This document shows positions 8,945 to 17,615 of a DNA stretch of 64,000 bases, in pieces (position 1 is the stretch's first letter; each line of letters begins with the position of its first letter). A model generated the notes under the pieces. The model did no database searches, was not told the DNA's origin, and worked only from the letters and a program-made list of their open reading frames with translations. This DNA is from Bog-756 sp963829235 (GTDB taxonomy: Bacteria; Actinomycetota; Acidimicrobiia; Acidimicrobiales; RAAP-2), in the NCBI GenBank assembly GCA_963829235.1, contig CAWHIF010000005.1, forward strand, positions 1 through 64,000, in the 5' to 3' direction. The translations under genes and the position numbers were made by a program.

Positions 8945-10045
8945 TCAATCCGGTGCGGGATCGTCAGCAGCCGCCAGCTGAGAGACCCGGATCAGCGCTT
9001 CGAGCACGGTGTCGGCTCGACCGTCGTCGATCACCTCGCAGGCCATCGACACCCCGGCGGTCAGGTCGGCGGCGCGTCCGATCACCACCAAGGCCGCAGC
9101 CGCGTTGAGTACGGCAATGTCCCTGTGCGGCGACGGTTCGCCACCGATCACCTGCCGTATGGCGTTGGCGTTGACCGTGGCATCCCCACCCCGGAGGTCT
9201 TCGATCGTGGCCGGAGCCAGGCCCAGCTCGGCCGGGTCCACTCGATATTTCGTCGTCTCGTAGCGACCATCGGCTGATGCCTGCAATTCGTGGACGGTCG
9301 ATGGACCCGTGGTGCTGAGCTCGTCCAGGCCGTCGTCCCCATAGACGATCATGGCCCGCTGTGTGCCGTTGGCGGCGAGAACGCCGAGCATCTTGTCCGC
9401 CATCGCCGGATCGCTCACCCCAATCACCTGATAGCGGGCACGACCGGGATTGGCGAGCGGGCCGAGGTAGTTGAACACCGTCGGGATACCCAACTCCTTG
9501 CGGACGGGTCCGGCAAATCGCATCGCAGGGTGGAAGCGTGGGGCAAAGCAGAACCCCATGCCCACCTGGTCGATACACCTGGCGACTCCCCTGGGTCCGA
9601 GGTCGGCGACCACGCCGAGTGCCTCGAGCACGTCGGCAGCTCCTACCGCCGAGGAGGATGCGCGCCCGCCGTGCTTACACACCTTGGCCCCGGTGGCCGC
9701 AACCACCAACGCGGCGATGGTCGACACGTTGATGCTCCGCAGCCGGTCCCCACCGGTGCCGCACGTGTCAACGATTTCGGTCCCCGCAGGCAGATCGAGG
9801 GGAACCGCGTGCGTGACCATGGCCCGAACGAAACCGGTCATTTCGGCGACCGACTCCCCCTTGGCCCGGAGGGCCGTCGCCAGCGCGGCGATCTGTGACG
9901 GGGCGGCACTGCCCGAGAGCACTTGGCCCAGTACGACTTCGGACTGCTCGGCGGTCAATGACTCGCCGGCCAGAAGTTCGGTCAGGACGCCTGGCCATCC
10001 ACCGAGCGACTCGAAGGTAAGCCCGGGCGCAGCGGCGCTGTCCAC
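8945..10045 (-). CDS. trpD: Anthranilate phosphoribosyltransferase
   Basis: 366 residues. It catalyses the second step of tryptophan synthesis, transferring phosphoribose from PRPP to anthranilate. Characteristic motifs are TEIVDTCGTGGD (PRPP-binding), NVSTIAALV, KHGGRASSS, the FCFAPRFHPAM and RKELGIPTVFNYLGPLANP segments, and VYGDDGLDELS. The helical N-terminus carries LAGESLTAEQSEVVLGQVLSG. A GTG at 10045 sits two bases after the stop of the acyl-CoA dehydrogenase gene. GTGs at 10060 and 10057 are alternatives. Unusually it is not beside other trp genes but translationally coupled to a fatty-acid-type dehydrogenase. Confidence 0.95.
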   Translation of the reverse strand: MDSAAAPGLTFESLGGWPGVLTELLAGESLTAEQSEVVLGQVLSGSAAPSQIAALATALRAKGESVAEMTGFVRAMVTHAVPLDLPAGTEIVDTCGTGGDRLRSINVSTIAALVVAATGAKVCKHGGRASSSAVGAADVLEALGVVADLGPRGVARCIDQVGMGFCFAPRFHPAMRFAGPVRKELGIPTVFNYLGPLANPGRARYQVIGVSDPAMADKMLGVLAANGTQRAMIVYGDDGLDELSTTGPSTVHELQASADGRYETTKYRVDPAELGLAPATIEDLRGGDATVNANAIRQVIGGEPSPHRDIAVLNAAAALVVIGRAADLTAGVSMACEVIDDGRADTVLEALIRVSQLAAADDPAPD

Positions 10046-10047
10046 GG

Positions 10048-11229
10048 TCAGTCCCACCACAGATCGTGCCCGAGAACTCCACGGGCGATGAGGCCGAGCT
10101 GCACCTGGGACGTGCCCTCCACGATGGTGAGCTGTCGGGCGTCGCGATACCACTGCTCGGTCGGGTGATCCTCCATGTAACCGGCGGCGCCGAGCAGTTG
10201 AACGGCGAGTCCGGAAGCCCGCACGGCGAGCTCGGTTGCGAAGTACTTGGCCATGGACAGGAACGGCACGTACTCCTTGGTGAACTTCCCCTGATCGGCC
10301 AACCAGGCCGAACGGTACGTGAGCAGGCGGGCCGCCTCGATGTCCACGGCAGTCTTGGCGATCTCCCACTGGATCCCCTGGAAGTCGGCGATGGTCCCGC
10401 CGAACGCCTCACGCTGCTTGACGTACTCGGTTGCGTACATCAACGCCCCTTCGGCCAGGCCGATCCCGCGGGCGGCGACGATGGGCCGCATGGCATTGAG
10501 CCCGAGCATGGCCAAGCGGAAGCCGCCCACCTCACCGATCACATTGGCGGCCGGCACCCGCACACCGTCCAGGACGAGCTCGCCGGTGTCGACACCCCTC
10601 ACGCCCATCTTGTGATCGACCCGGCCCACCGAGACACCGTCCCAATTCCGTTCGACGATGAAGGCGGTGATCGAGTCGTGGGCCCGGGAGGATGGATCGC
10701 CCGTTTTGGCAAACACCGTGTACCAGTCGGCTTCGCGGACTCCGGACATCCAGCACTTGGTACCGGACAGCACCCAACCGCCTTCGTGGCCCGGCGCAGC
10801 GTCAGGTTCAGCCTTGGTCCGCATGCCGGCCACGTCACTGCCGGCCTGGGCCTCGGAGAGCCCGAATCCGGCCCGCACGTCGCCGGTGGCGATTCCGGGA
10901 AGGTACCGCTTCTTCTGGTCGTCATTGCCGGCGATCAGAACCGGGCCCACCGGCAAGCGGGTGAGCAGCAGCATCAGTGCGGCCGTGTTCGAGTACTTGG
11001 CCACCTCCTCGATGGCGACGGTCAGACCGAGGATTCCCGCCCCCGAGCCACCGAGCTCGACGGGCAGGCACAGGCCCAAGAGATCCGCATCGCGGAACGC
11101 CTCGAAGATATCCACCGGATACTCGCCGGTGGAGTCGATCTCCCGGGCGCGCGGTCTGATCCTGTCCTGGGCCAATCGGCGAACGCTCTGTTGGAGGTCG
11201 GCAAGCTCGGGCGGGAGGTCGAAGTCCAC
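10048..11229 (-). CDS. Acyl-CoA dehydrogenase
   Basis: 393-residue FAD enzyme of the short/medium-chain acyl-CoA dehydrogenase superfamily, oxidising acyl-CoA to the 2-enoyl-CoA with electrons passed to ETF. Visible landmarks are the N-terminal helical domain (PPELADLQQSVRRLAQDRI), FGLSEAQAGSDVAGM, the substrate strand KCWMSGVREADWYTVFAKT, the FAD-contacting YVKQREAFGGTIADFQGIQW, LLGAAGYMEDHPTEQWYRDAR, and IVEGTSQVQ, where the glutamate is the expected catalytic base. GTG 11229 begins the usual N-terminus. It is divergent from the SDR/hydratase pair with only 75 bases between, a likely shared regulatory region. Confidence 0.93.
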   Translation of the reverse strand: MDFDLPPELADLQQSVRRLAQDRIRPRAREIDSTGEYPVDIFEAFRDADLLGLCLPVELGGSGAGILGLTVAIEEVAKYSNTAALMLLLTRLPVGPVLIAGNDDQKKRYLPGIATGDVRAGFGLSEAQAGSDVAGMRTKAEPDAAPGHEGGWVLSGTKCWMSGVREADWYTVFAKTGDPSSRAHDSITAFIVERNWDGVSVGRVDHKMGVRGVDTGELVLDGVRVPAANVIGEVGGFRLAMLGLNAMRPIVAARGIGLAEGALMYATEYVKQREAFGGTIADFQGIQWEIAKTAVDIEAARLLTYRSAWLADQGKFTKEYVPFLSMAKYFATELAVRASGLAVQLLGAAGYMEDHPTEQWYRDARQLTIVEGTSQVQLGLIARGVLGHDLWWD

Positions 11230-11304
11230 GGTCGATGAGACTACCCGAGGACTTGGACGCCCTGGCCGGTACCGGACGCGATCATCGGCGTAGGCTCTCG
11301 TCCC

Positions 11305-12249
11305 ATGGCTCCCCCGGGTCTCCGACCACCTCCCCCCGCAGGTGCATCCGCTCTGCCTCCGGGCACCTACGACGGCGCTGTCGTCATCGTCACGGGTGGC
11401 GGGACCGGACTGGGAAAGTCGATCGCCACCGAGTTCGCCCGCCTGGGCGCGTCTGTCGGCATCCTCAGCCGCAGCGAGGAGCACCGCAACGCCGGAGTGA
11501 CCGCCGTCGAAGAGGCAGGGGGGCGGGCCGTTCCCGCCGCATGCGACATTCGCGAACCCGAATCGATCGCCTCCGCCTTCGACACGGTCGAGTCGGCGTT
11601 CGGACCGATCGGCGTGCTGATCAACAACGCCGCCGGCAATTTCCCGGTTCCGGCCGAGGACATGAGCCCGAACGCCTGGCGCACCGTGGTCGACATCGTG
11701 CTCAACGGCACCTTCTACTGCTGTCGGGACTTCGCCCGGCGTCTCATCCCCGTGGAGCGGGATGGGGCCATCGTCAATGTGGGGGCGTCCTACGCCTGGA
11801 CCGGCGGCCCCGGATTCGCCCACTCCGCCGCGGCCAAGGCGGGTGTCAAGAACCTCACGGAAACCTTGGCCGTCGAGTGGGCCCCCTACGGCATACGGGT
11901 CAACGGACTGGTTCCCGGTCTGATGCCTCATGAGGACGAGACGGCGGCCATCGCCGCCGTGCCGGGGAAGTACGAAGGGCAGGATTCGCGGGTACCGGCG
12001 GGCAGGGTGGGCTTCCCCCGCGAGCTGGCCTGGGCAGCCACCTATCTCTGCTCCCCCTTCGCCACCTATATCAGCGGCCACTCGTTGGTGGTCGACGGAG
12101 CCAACTGGCAGCGGCGTCATACCGTGCAGCCACCCTTCACCCCGATCAGGGAGCAGCTCGACCGACCACCGTTCGGCGAGCAGTCTCCCCGGAGCCGCCC
12201 CCCCGACCCTTCGGGCGCGGGCGAACCCGAGAGAGGAGCCAATTCGTGA
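11305..12249 (+). CDS. SDR oxidoreductase, 2,4-dienoyl-CoA-reductase-like
   Basis: 314-residue Rossmann enzyme. The cofactor motif VTGGGTGLGKSIA, NNAAGNF and VNVGASYAWTGGPGFAHSAA are visible. Instead of the usual YxxxK, the lysine of HSAAAKAG is preceded four residues earlier by serine, as in the 2,4-dienoyl-CoA reductase branch, where the tyrosine is not conserved. The segment LAVEWAPYGIRVNGLVPG also fits that branch. The last 45 residues (PPFGEQSPRSRPPDPSG) are a disordered tail. It probably reduces polyunsaturated acyl-CoA intermediates with NADPH. It overlaps the enoyl-CoA hydratase gene by four bases (GTGA), so the two are translationally coupled. Confidence 0.85.
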   Translation: MAPPGLRPPPPAGASALPPGTYDGAVVIVTGGGTGLGKSIATEFARLGASVGILSRSEEHRNAGVTAVEEAGGRAVPAACDIREPESIASAFDTVESAFGPIGVLINNAAGNFPVPAEDMSPNAWRTVVDIVLNGTFYCCRDFARRLIPVERDGAIVNVGASYAWTGGPGFAHSAAAKAGVKNLTETLAVEWAPYGIRVNGLVPGLMPHEDETAAIAAVPGKYEGQDSRVPAGRVGFPRELAWAATYLCSPFATYISGHSLVVDGANWQRRHTVQPPFTPIREQLDRPPFGEQSPRSRPPDPSGAGEPERGANS

Positions 12250-13049
12250 GCGGCTTGAGCGAAGACGACCGTGACCTGGTCCGACTGGAGGTGGACGGCG
12301 CCATAGCCGTGATCACCAACAACCGGCCCGAGAGACACAATGCCATGAGCGACGAGATGGACCGCCGACTGTGGGAGGTCCTGGCCGAGGTTCACGCAAT
12401 GGGTGCACTGCGTGCCATCGTGTGGCGGGGTGAGGGGCGCTCCTTCTCGTCGGGCCGGGACACCACCCAACTGGGCCTCCGCGTCGAGGACATCTCCGAT
12501 CTGGAGTTCATCGAGCGTGGACACCGGCCAACCCAGATGTTCCTGACCATGCCGTGCCCGATCATCTGTGCCCTCAAGGGTTGGGTCATCGGAGGTGCGT
12601 TCGAGCGGGCCATGCTCTGCGACATCAGGGTCGCCGCCGTCGGGACCCGGATGATGCTCCCCGAGGTGGCCCATGGTGTCATCCCGGACTCGGGCGGTGT
12701 GGCCCGGCTGTTCCAGATGGCCGGCCACGGGCTGGCCGCCGACCTTGCCCTCACGGGACGGGTGTTCACCGCCGAGGAGGCCTTGACCCATGGCGTGGTG
12801 AGCCGACTGGTGGCCGACGAGGCCGAGCTCGACGCCGTCACGATGGAGATGGCCCAAAAGATCGCCCAGGCTCCCGCCTTCACCGTCAAGATGGCGCGGC
12901 GCACGCTGTTCAGCCTGGGCGCCCCCGAGGTGCAGCGTTCCATTGCCGAGGAGGCGGTGGCGCAGTCGTTGGTGTTCGCATCGGACGATTACGCCGAGAT
13001 GAAAGCTGCTCGCGCCGAAGACCGCGACCCGGTGTACCGCAAGCGCTGA
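12246..13049 (+). CDS. Enoyl-CoA hydratase/isomerase family protein
   Basis: 267-residue crotonase-fold protein starting at GTG 12246 inside the SDR stop region. Family hallmarks are VDGAIAVITNNRPERHNAMSD, the oxyanion-hole segments GEGRSFSSGRD and CALKGWVIGGAFERAMLCD, and MLPEVAHGVIPDSGG with LTGRVFTAEEALTHGVVSR downstream. The glutamate in LPEVAHG occupies one of the catalytic positions. The second catalytic glutamate seems replaced (PDSGG), so hydratase versus isomerase or other crotonase activity is unresolved. With the adjacent SDR and the divergent acyl-CoA dehydrogenase it forms a small beta-oxidation-type module. Confidence 0.88.
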   Translation: MSGLSEDDRDLVRLEVDGAIAVITNNRPERHNAMSDEMDRRLWEVLAEVHAMGALRAIVWRGEGRSFSSGRDTTQLGLRVEDISDLEFIERGHRPTQMFLTMPCPIICALKGWVIGGAFERAMLCDIRVAAVGTRMMLPEVAHGVIPDSGGVARLFQMAGHGLAADLALTGRVFTAEEALTHGVVSRLVADEAELDAVTMEMAQKIAQAPAFTVKMARRTLFSLGAPEVQRSIAEEAVAQSLVFASDDYAEMKAARAEDRDPVYRKR

Positions 13050-13266
13050 CCAACGTTGTTGCGGCCCGAACGGCATCGGCGGTGGCGGGGAAGCGACTGC
13101 GAATGTCAGCACCACCACTACGAGTGGGCGATCGTGCCGGCCTCCACGCAACTGAGCTATATATGGATCGCAGCTCGGTTTCCCTTGCCCTGCACGTGCA
13201 CCTTACGGGAGCGAGGTGTCCGGCTTGTCTGCGGCCACCGTCAACGTACCGAGCGTTGCCGGTGAC

Positions 13267-14478
13267 TCAGACAGCCCCGAACACCACGGGTGCCGAGCGC
13301 ACTCCGGCAATGACCGGCGAGGCGGACCGGAGCACGGGCCCGGCCGATTCCACCGAACCGAACCGGGAGAGCAGCTCCTCGAGCAGTACCCGGCCCTCCA
13401 GTCGGGCCAGGACGGCCCCGATGCAGAAATGAGGGCCGAAGCCGAAGGCCACGTGTGGGTTCGGGTCCCTGGCCGAATCGAACCGGTCGGCAGTCGGCCC
13501 GAACACCGATTCGTCACGATTGGCCGAGGCGTACAGCATCAGCACCGGTTCGCCGGGGCCAAGCTGACGACCGCCCAGCTCGGTCGGCCGGGTCGTCGTG
13601 CGCATGAACGACACGACCGGTGTTGTCCACCGGAGCATCTCCTCGACGGCGATGGACAGTGCGCGGGGAGTCGGTGCCCGCGACCGGAGGGCCGACCACT
13701 CGTCCGGCTCACCGGCGAAACCGAGTAACCCGCCGGACATCATGTTCCGTGTGGTCTCGTTGCCGGCCACCAGGAGCTGCACCAGGAACATGCCGAGCTC
13801 GGCATCGGTCAGGCGGTCCCCGTCGATCTCCGCCGCTCCGAGCTCGGAGATGATCCCCTCGCCGGGATGGGCCCGGCGATCGGCTGCCGCCGCCAGCAGG
13901 TAGGTCACCATCTCCGCGCTGAGGGCTTGGCGCTCGTCCTCGGGCCAGTCTGTCGCACCGGGGATGACCGCTTCGGACCACCGGAAAAATTGAGGCCACT
14001 CGTCCTCGGGCATTCCCATCAGATCGCTGATCACCTGTAGCGGAAGAGGCACGGCCACCTCCGATACGATGTCGATCGGCTCGCCCGGTTCGATTGCGTC
14101 GACAAGGGCTCGGGTGCGTGCCCGCACACTCTCCTCCAGCGCTCGGATGAAGGTGGGTCGGAAACCGGGCTGGACCAGGCCACGGTACCGGGTGTGGTCA
14201 GGAGGATCGGTGTGCATCATGGTCGGTGGGCTGGCGTACTCGGCTCCGATCTCGAACACCATGATCCCCTTCGCCGAGCAGAAGGTGTCCGGGTCCCGGG
14301 AGACGGTGATGACATCGGCGTGACGGCTGACCACCCATAAGCCGAGCGAATCATTGCGGGCCACCGGGGCTTCGGCCCTGAGCCGTGCGTAGAGAGGGAA
14401 CGGATCGCCGGCGTAGAATTCGGGATCCAATAGAGGGGCGGTCAAGTCCTCATTGTCCACCGCCTGGTCGCGGCTCAT
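13267..14478 (-). CDS. Cytochrome P450
   Basis: About 403 residues from ATG 14478 (MSRDQAVDNEDL). A GTG at 14511 would add 11 residues. It is a soluble bacterial class I P450. Landmarks are MHTDPPDHTRYRGLVQPGF in the C helix, the I-helix oxygen-binding VAGNETTRN, EEMLRWTTPV with the ExxR motif, and the heme-cysteine loop FGFGPHFCIGAVLAR. Ferredoxin and reductase partners are not in the window. It is convergent with the enoyl-CoA hydratase gene. The sequence resembles actinobacterial CYP families for steroid or fatty-acid hydroxylation, but the substrate cannot be read from sequence. Confidence 0.93.
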   Translation of the reverse strand: MSRDQAVDNEDLTAPLLDPEFYAGDPFPLYARLRAEAPVARNDSLGLWVVSRHADVITVSRDPDTFCSAKGIMVFEIGAEYASPPTMMHTDPPDHTRYRGLVQPGFRPTFIRALEESVRARTRALVDAIEPGEPIDIVSEVAVPLPLQVISDLMGMPEDEWPQFFRWSEAVIPGATDWPEDERQALSAEMVTYLLAAAADRRAHPGEGIISELGAAEIDGDRLTDAELGMFLVQLLVAGNETTRNMMSGGLLGFAGEPDEWSALRSRAPTPRALSIAVEEMLRWTTPVVSFMRTTTRPTELGGRQLGPGEPVLMLYASANRDESVFGPTADRFDSARDPNPHVAFGFGPHFCIGAVLARLEGRVLLEELLSRFGSVESAGPVLRSASPVIAGVRSAPVVFGAV

Positions 14479-14767
14479 TGCCGGCGACGCCGATTCATGT
14501 GGTGATGGCACCGGCGTTGGATGCCAGGGGCTTGGCCCTCATCGGCCTCAACAGTGGTCACTGCAGGTCCCTTCCCGTGTGTTTCGTCGACCCATGGCCG
14601 GCGCCAGGAGGTCGCGAGGTCACGCGACCTGACCGGATCAGTCTGCCGGACCCCGGACCCCGGTGCCATTCACCGGAGTGGGGATGCCGCTCCCAGGACA
14701 TCGGGGGAGGTATCTTGCGGTTGGGCAATCGGGGGCATGGACCGACCGGGGGAAGAAGGAGAGGCTG

Positions 14768-15556
14768 ATGGGTGCGCTCGACCACACTGCAGGTGGGAAC
14801 GATTCGACGGGTCGACCTCGCCGCCGACCCCAACCGGTGTGGACTGCTGCCTTCATCGGCCTTCTGGCCGTCGCGTTCCTGGCTGCGGGTTGTTCGAGCA
14901 GCCCGTCCACGGCCACGACCACGACGACTGCCTCGACAAGCTCGTCGACGACATCGGAGATGTCGGCGACAGCCATCCGCGCCCTCCAGGCGGGCTTGAC
15001 CAAGGTGGGGTGCTACTCCGGGAAGATCGACGGGGTGAGCGGTCCGCTTACCACGTCGGCCATCAAGGCGTTCCAGTCCGCGTCGGGGCTGCCGGTCGAC
15101 GGGGTGTACGGCTCGATGACCAGGACGAAGCTGCTGGCGGCGGTGAGCGCGGGCACCCATGTGTGTACGACGTCCCCGTCAGCAACGACCACGACTTCCT
15201 CTGTTCCCGCGACCACGACCACGGCCGCCACCTTCGCCGGAGTACCCGCGTCCGCCGTGGCCGCGATCACGGCGTTCGAGACCGCCCACGGTCCTGGTGT
15301 CGGAACTTGGCAGATCAGCTCGGCCAAGCTCTCCAGCGCCGATCCCTCCTACGTCTACTTCCAGATCGGCCCGGCGCCTGGACACCAGAGCACCGTCCAA
15401 GGCGGCTATGGATTCGTCCACACCCAGGGGGGGACGTGGAACGTGGTCGGATTTGGAACGTCGGAGGTGGGTTGCCCGCCGAACAATTCGCAGAACGGAC
15501 TCGTTCCAACGGCCGTTCTGACTGAATTCGGGGTCAGCTGTCCATCTTCGGGCTGA
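14768..15556 (+). CDS. Peptidoglycan-binding-domain lipoprotein
   Basis: 262 residues. The start ATG 14768 has AGAAGGAG just upstream. An n-region rich in arginine precedes a hydrophobic stretch ending in the lipobox LAAGC, so the mature protein should be lipid-anchored outside the membrane. A Thr/Ser linker leads to a PG_binding_1 domain (AIRALQAGLTKVGCYSGKID, SGPLTTSAIKAFQSASGLPV). A second Thr-rich linker is followed by an unidentified C-terminal beta domain (GTWQISSAKLSSADPSYVYF to the end) with a cysteine pair. A wall-associated protein, with no hydrolase motif seen. The amidase gene follows 125 bases later. Confidence 0.82.
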   Translation: MGALDHTAGGNDSTGRPRRRPQPVWTAAFIGLLAVAFLAAGCSSSPSTATTTTTASTSSSTTSEMSATAIRALQAGLTKVGCYSGKIDGVSGPLTTSAIKAFQSASGLPVDGVYGSMTRTKLLAAVSAGTHVCTTSPSATTTTSSVPATTTTAATFAGVPASAVAAITAFETAHGPGVGTWQISSAKLSSADPSYVYFQIGPAPGHQSTVQGGYGFVHTQGGTWNVVGFGTSEVGCPPNNSQNGLVPTAVLTEFGVSCPSSG

Positions 15557-15681
15557 TCGCCGCGAGCCCGTATTCGGCCCTGTTGGTGATGCCGCTGTCG
15601 ATCTGATCGTCAGTAGTATCCGGTGCGTGATCCGAGCAAGGCGACCGGCGATGCAACCCAGATGGTTCGAGAGCGCCGACG

Positions 15682-16683
15682 GTGACACACCAGCGCTCTG
15701 AGCCCCGACGTCGGCTGGGTCGTGCCATCGTCATCGTCTCCGGCCTCGTGCTGATCGTCCTGATCGCGCTCGGAGTCCGCACCTTCGGCGGCGAGGTCAG
15801 GCAGCTGGCCAATGACGTCGTCCACCTGGGCACGCCGTCAACGGACGGCACACCCCTCGATCCGTCGGCGTTCGCCTCCGGGGCATGCATGTCTTTCCCG
15901 CCGACCGATGGGAACAACGGGAAGACCGTCTTCCTCGATGCCGGTCACGGCGGGCTCGACCCCGGCGGAGTGGGAACCACCGAGTCGGGGCAGACGGTCT
16001 ACGAGTCCAACGTCAACCTGGCCATTGAGCTGGACGCAATGGCAATCCTGCGGGCCGATGGCTACCGTGTCGTCGTCTCACGGACGGCGGACACGACGGT
16101 GGTCAAATTGGGCCCGGCGGACACGGACGGCCAGCTCCTCTCCCTCCAAGGCTCCCATGACGACGTGGTCGCGAGAGATCAATGTGCCAACCTGGCGAAA
16201 GCCGATGCCCTGATCGGCATCTACATGGATGCCGGTGGGATCGACCAAGCCGGAAGTGTGACGCTCTACGACACCGACCGGCCGTTCTCGCAGGAGAACA
16301 CGGTGTTGGCCGGTCTGCTGCAGTCGGATGTCCTGGCGGCCATGAACGCACAGGGCTGGCAGATCCCGAACGACGGCTCACTCCCCGACAACGGATTCGG
16401 GTCCTCAGCCGGTGATCCGGCATCCGGTGGCCTGGCGGCCGAGGCCGCCGCGTACAACCATCTCCTCCTCATCGGCCCCGCCATGTCGGGATACTTCTCC
16501 ACTCCCAGCCAGATGCCAGGTGCAGTCATCGAACCTCTATACCTCACTGATCCGTTCGAGGGGTCGATCGCCGTCAATGCGGCGGACCAAAAGATCATCG
16601 CCACAGGAATCGCCTCCGCCGTCGAACGATTTCTGATGCCCACCACAGGATCAGCCCAGCTCCAGTACACCTCGCCCACCTAG
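15682..16683 (+). CDS. Amidase_3-fold protein with altered zinc site
   Basis: 333 residues from GTG 15682. One N-terminal transmembrane or signal anchor (AIVIVSGLVLIVLIALGV) is followed by a domain matching N-acetylmuramoyl-L-alanine amidases (Rv3717/AmiC type): first ligand DAGHGG (H89), second ligand YESNVNLAIE (E108), and a late VIEPLYLTD with a glutamate in the catalytic position. The third zinc ligand, normally the histidine of SIHAD, is tyrosine in LIGIYMDAGG (about Y181). The protein may therefore be inactive, a regulator, or use a different ligand. Compare the intact SIHAD-type motif in the other amidase (19421-21007). Confidence 0.8.
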   Translation: MTHQRSEPRRRLGRAIVIVSGLVLIVLIALGVRTFGGEVRQLANDVVHLGTPSTDGTPLDPSAFASGACMSFPPTDGNNGKTVFLDAGHGGLDPGGVGTTESGQTVYESNVNLAIELDAMAILRADGYRVVVSRTADTTVVKLGPADTDGQLLSLQGSHDDVVARDQCANLAKADALIGIYMDAGGIDQAGSVTLYDTDRPFSQENTVLAGLLQSDVLAAMNAQGWQIPNDGSLPDNGFGSSAGDPASGGLAAEAAAYNHLLLIGPAMSGYFSTPSQMPGAVIEPLYLTDPFEGSIAVNAADQKIIATGIASAVERFLMPTTGSAQLQYTSPT

Positions 16684-16689
16684 CCCTTC

Positions 16690-16944
16690 CTACTTCGGCC
16701 GGAAGTGGACGAACACTCTGCCGAAGTTATGAGAGTCCTTCTCGACACGGTCGTAGAGCGCCTTGATGTCCTTCCGGTCGAGGAAGCGCAAGACTCGTTT
16801 CTTCAGTTGGCCACTCCCCTTGCCGGGAATGATCTCCACCAGTCGGACCTTCTTTTCGACGGCCTCGTCGATGACGGCGCGAAGCGCCCGATCGATGTCC
16901 TCCCCCCGGTTGTAGATATCGTGCAGATCGAGCTTGAGCTTCAT
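16690..16944 (-). CDS. Smr/MutS2-C-terminal-like small protein
   Basis: 84 residues consisting only of an Smr-like domain: LDLHDIYNRGEDIDRAL (the LDLH motif), then VRLVEIIPGKGSGQLKKRV (the GKGSG motif) and a C-terminal RVFVHFRPK strand. Smr domains are nicking or RNA-binding endonuclease modules in MutS2 and in ribosome-rescue factors. Stand-alone copies of this size occur in actinobacteria with unknown target. It is convergent with the amidase gene, with six bases between the stops. Confidence 0.8.
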   Translation of the reverse strand: MKLKLDLHDIYNRGEDIDRALRAVIDEAVEKKVRLVEIIPGKGSGQLKKRVLRFLDRKDIKALYDRVEKDSHNFGRVFVHFRPK

Positions 16945-17112
16945 GGCAGGTGGTTCTACACCGATCGAGCCTCGGATTCACGCCGGTGCCTCCCCCAGTG
17001 GGCGGCGGACCGACATCAGACGCAGTCCCAAGGCAAGCGGATCCATTGCGGACGGAAGACGACGCCGCTAGCGTCCCGGGTCGTGACCTCCACCTTGCGG
17101 GAGTTGGCGTAG

Positions 17113-17556
17113 GTGCCATACGGCGTGATCGTGGTCGGCACAGACGGTTCGGAACGGGCCGAGGCCGCCGTCGGCGAGGCGCTGGGCCTGGCCAAGGCGG
17201 CCGGAGCCACCCTCCATGCCGTTCAGGTCGTTCATCCGGCCGTGGAAGCAGGGCAGGTGAGCTCGAACGCCTGGCAACAGGCGATCGACGGGGTGCGGAG
17301 CGAGGTCGACAGCATCAGGGAAAGGCTGACCGCCGAGGCGGGACGTCACGGCGTCGCCATCGAATTCCATACGCCCGGTGGCACTGATATCGCCGACGCC
17401 TTGCTGAGCACGGCCGACAAGGTCGGTGCCGACCTCATCGTGGTCGGAAATCGGGGCATGAGCGGGGTGTCCCGTTTCGTGCTCGGAAGCATCCCCAACA
17501 AACTGGCCCATCGCTGTCGCTGCAGCCTCCTGATCGCCAACACCGACGCCAGTTGA
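17113..17556 (+). CDS. Universal stress protein (UspA family)
   Basis: 147-residue single Usp domain: the N-terminal strand VIVVGTDGSERAEAAVGEAL, and the ATP-binding loop GNRGMSGVSRFVLGSIPNKL that matches G-2x-G-9x-G(S/T), followed by HRCRCSLLIA. It therefore belongs to the nucleotide-binding type, usually induced by stress or energy limitation. GTG 17113 is the start, and no good Shine-Dalgarno sequence is visible. It is divergent from the Smr gene, with about 170 bases between. Confidence 0.92.
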   Translation: MPYGVIVVGTDGSERAEAAVGEALGLAKAAGATLHAVQVVHPAVEAGQVSSNAWQQAIDGVRSEVDSIRERLTAEAGRHGVAIEFHTPGGTDIADALLSTADKVGADLIVVGNRGMSGVSRFVLGSIPNKLAHRCRCSLLIANTDAS

Positions 17557-17615
17557 CTCGATCCGACGGCCATCCGATCACGGATGCTGGATCGGACTTT
17601 CACCACGCCGAGGAG

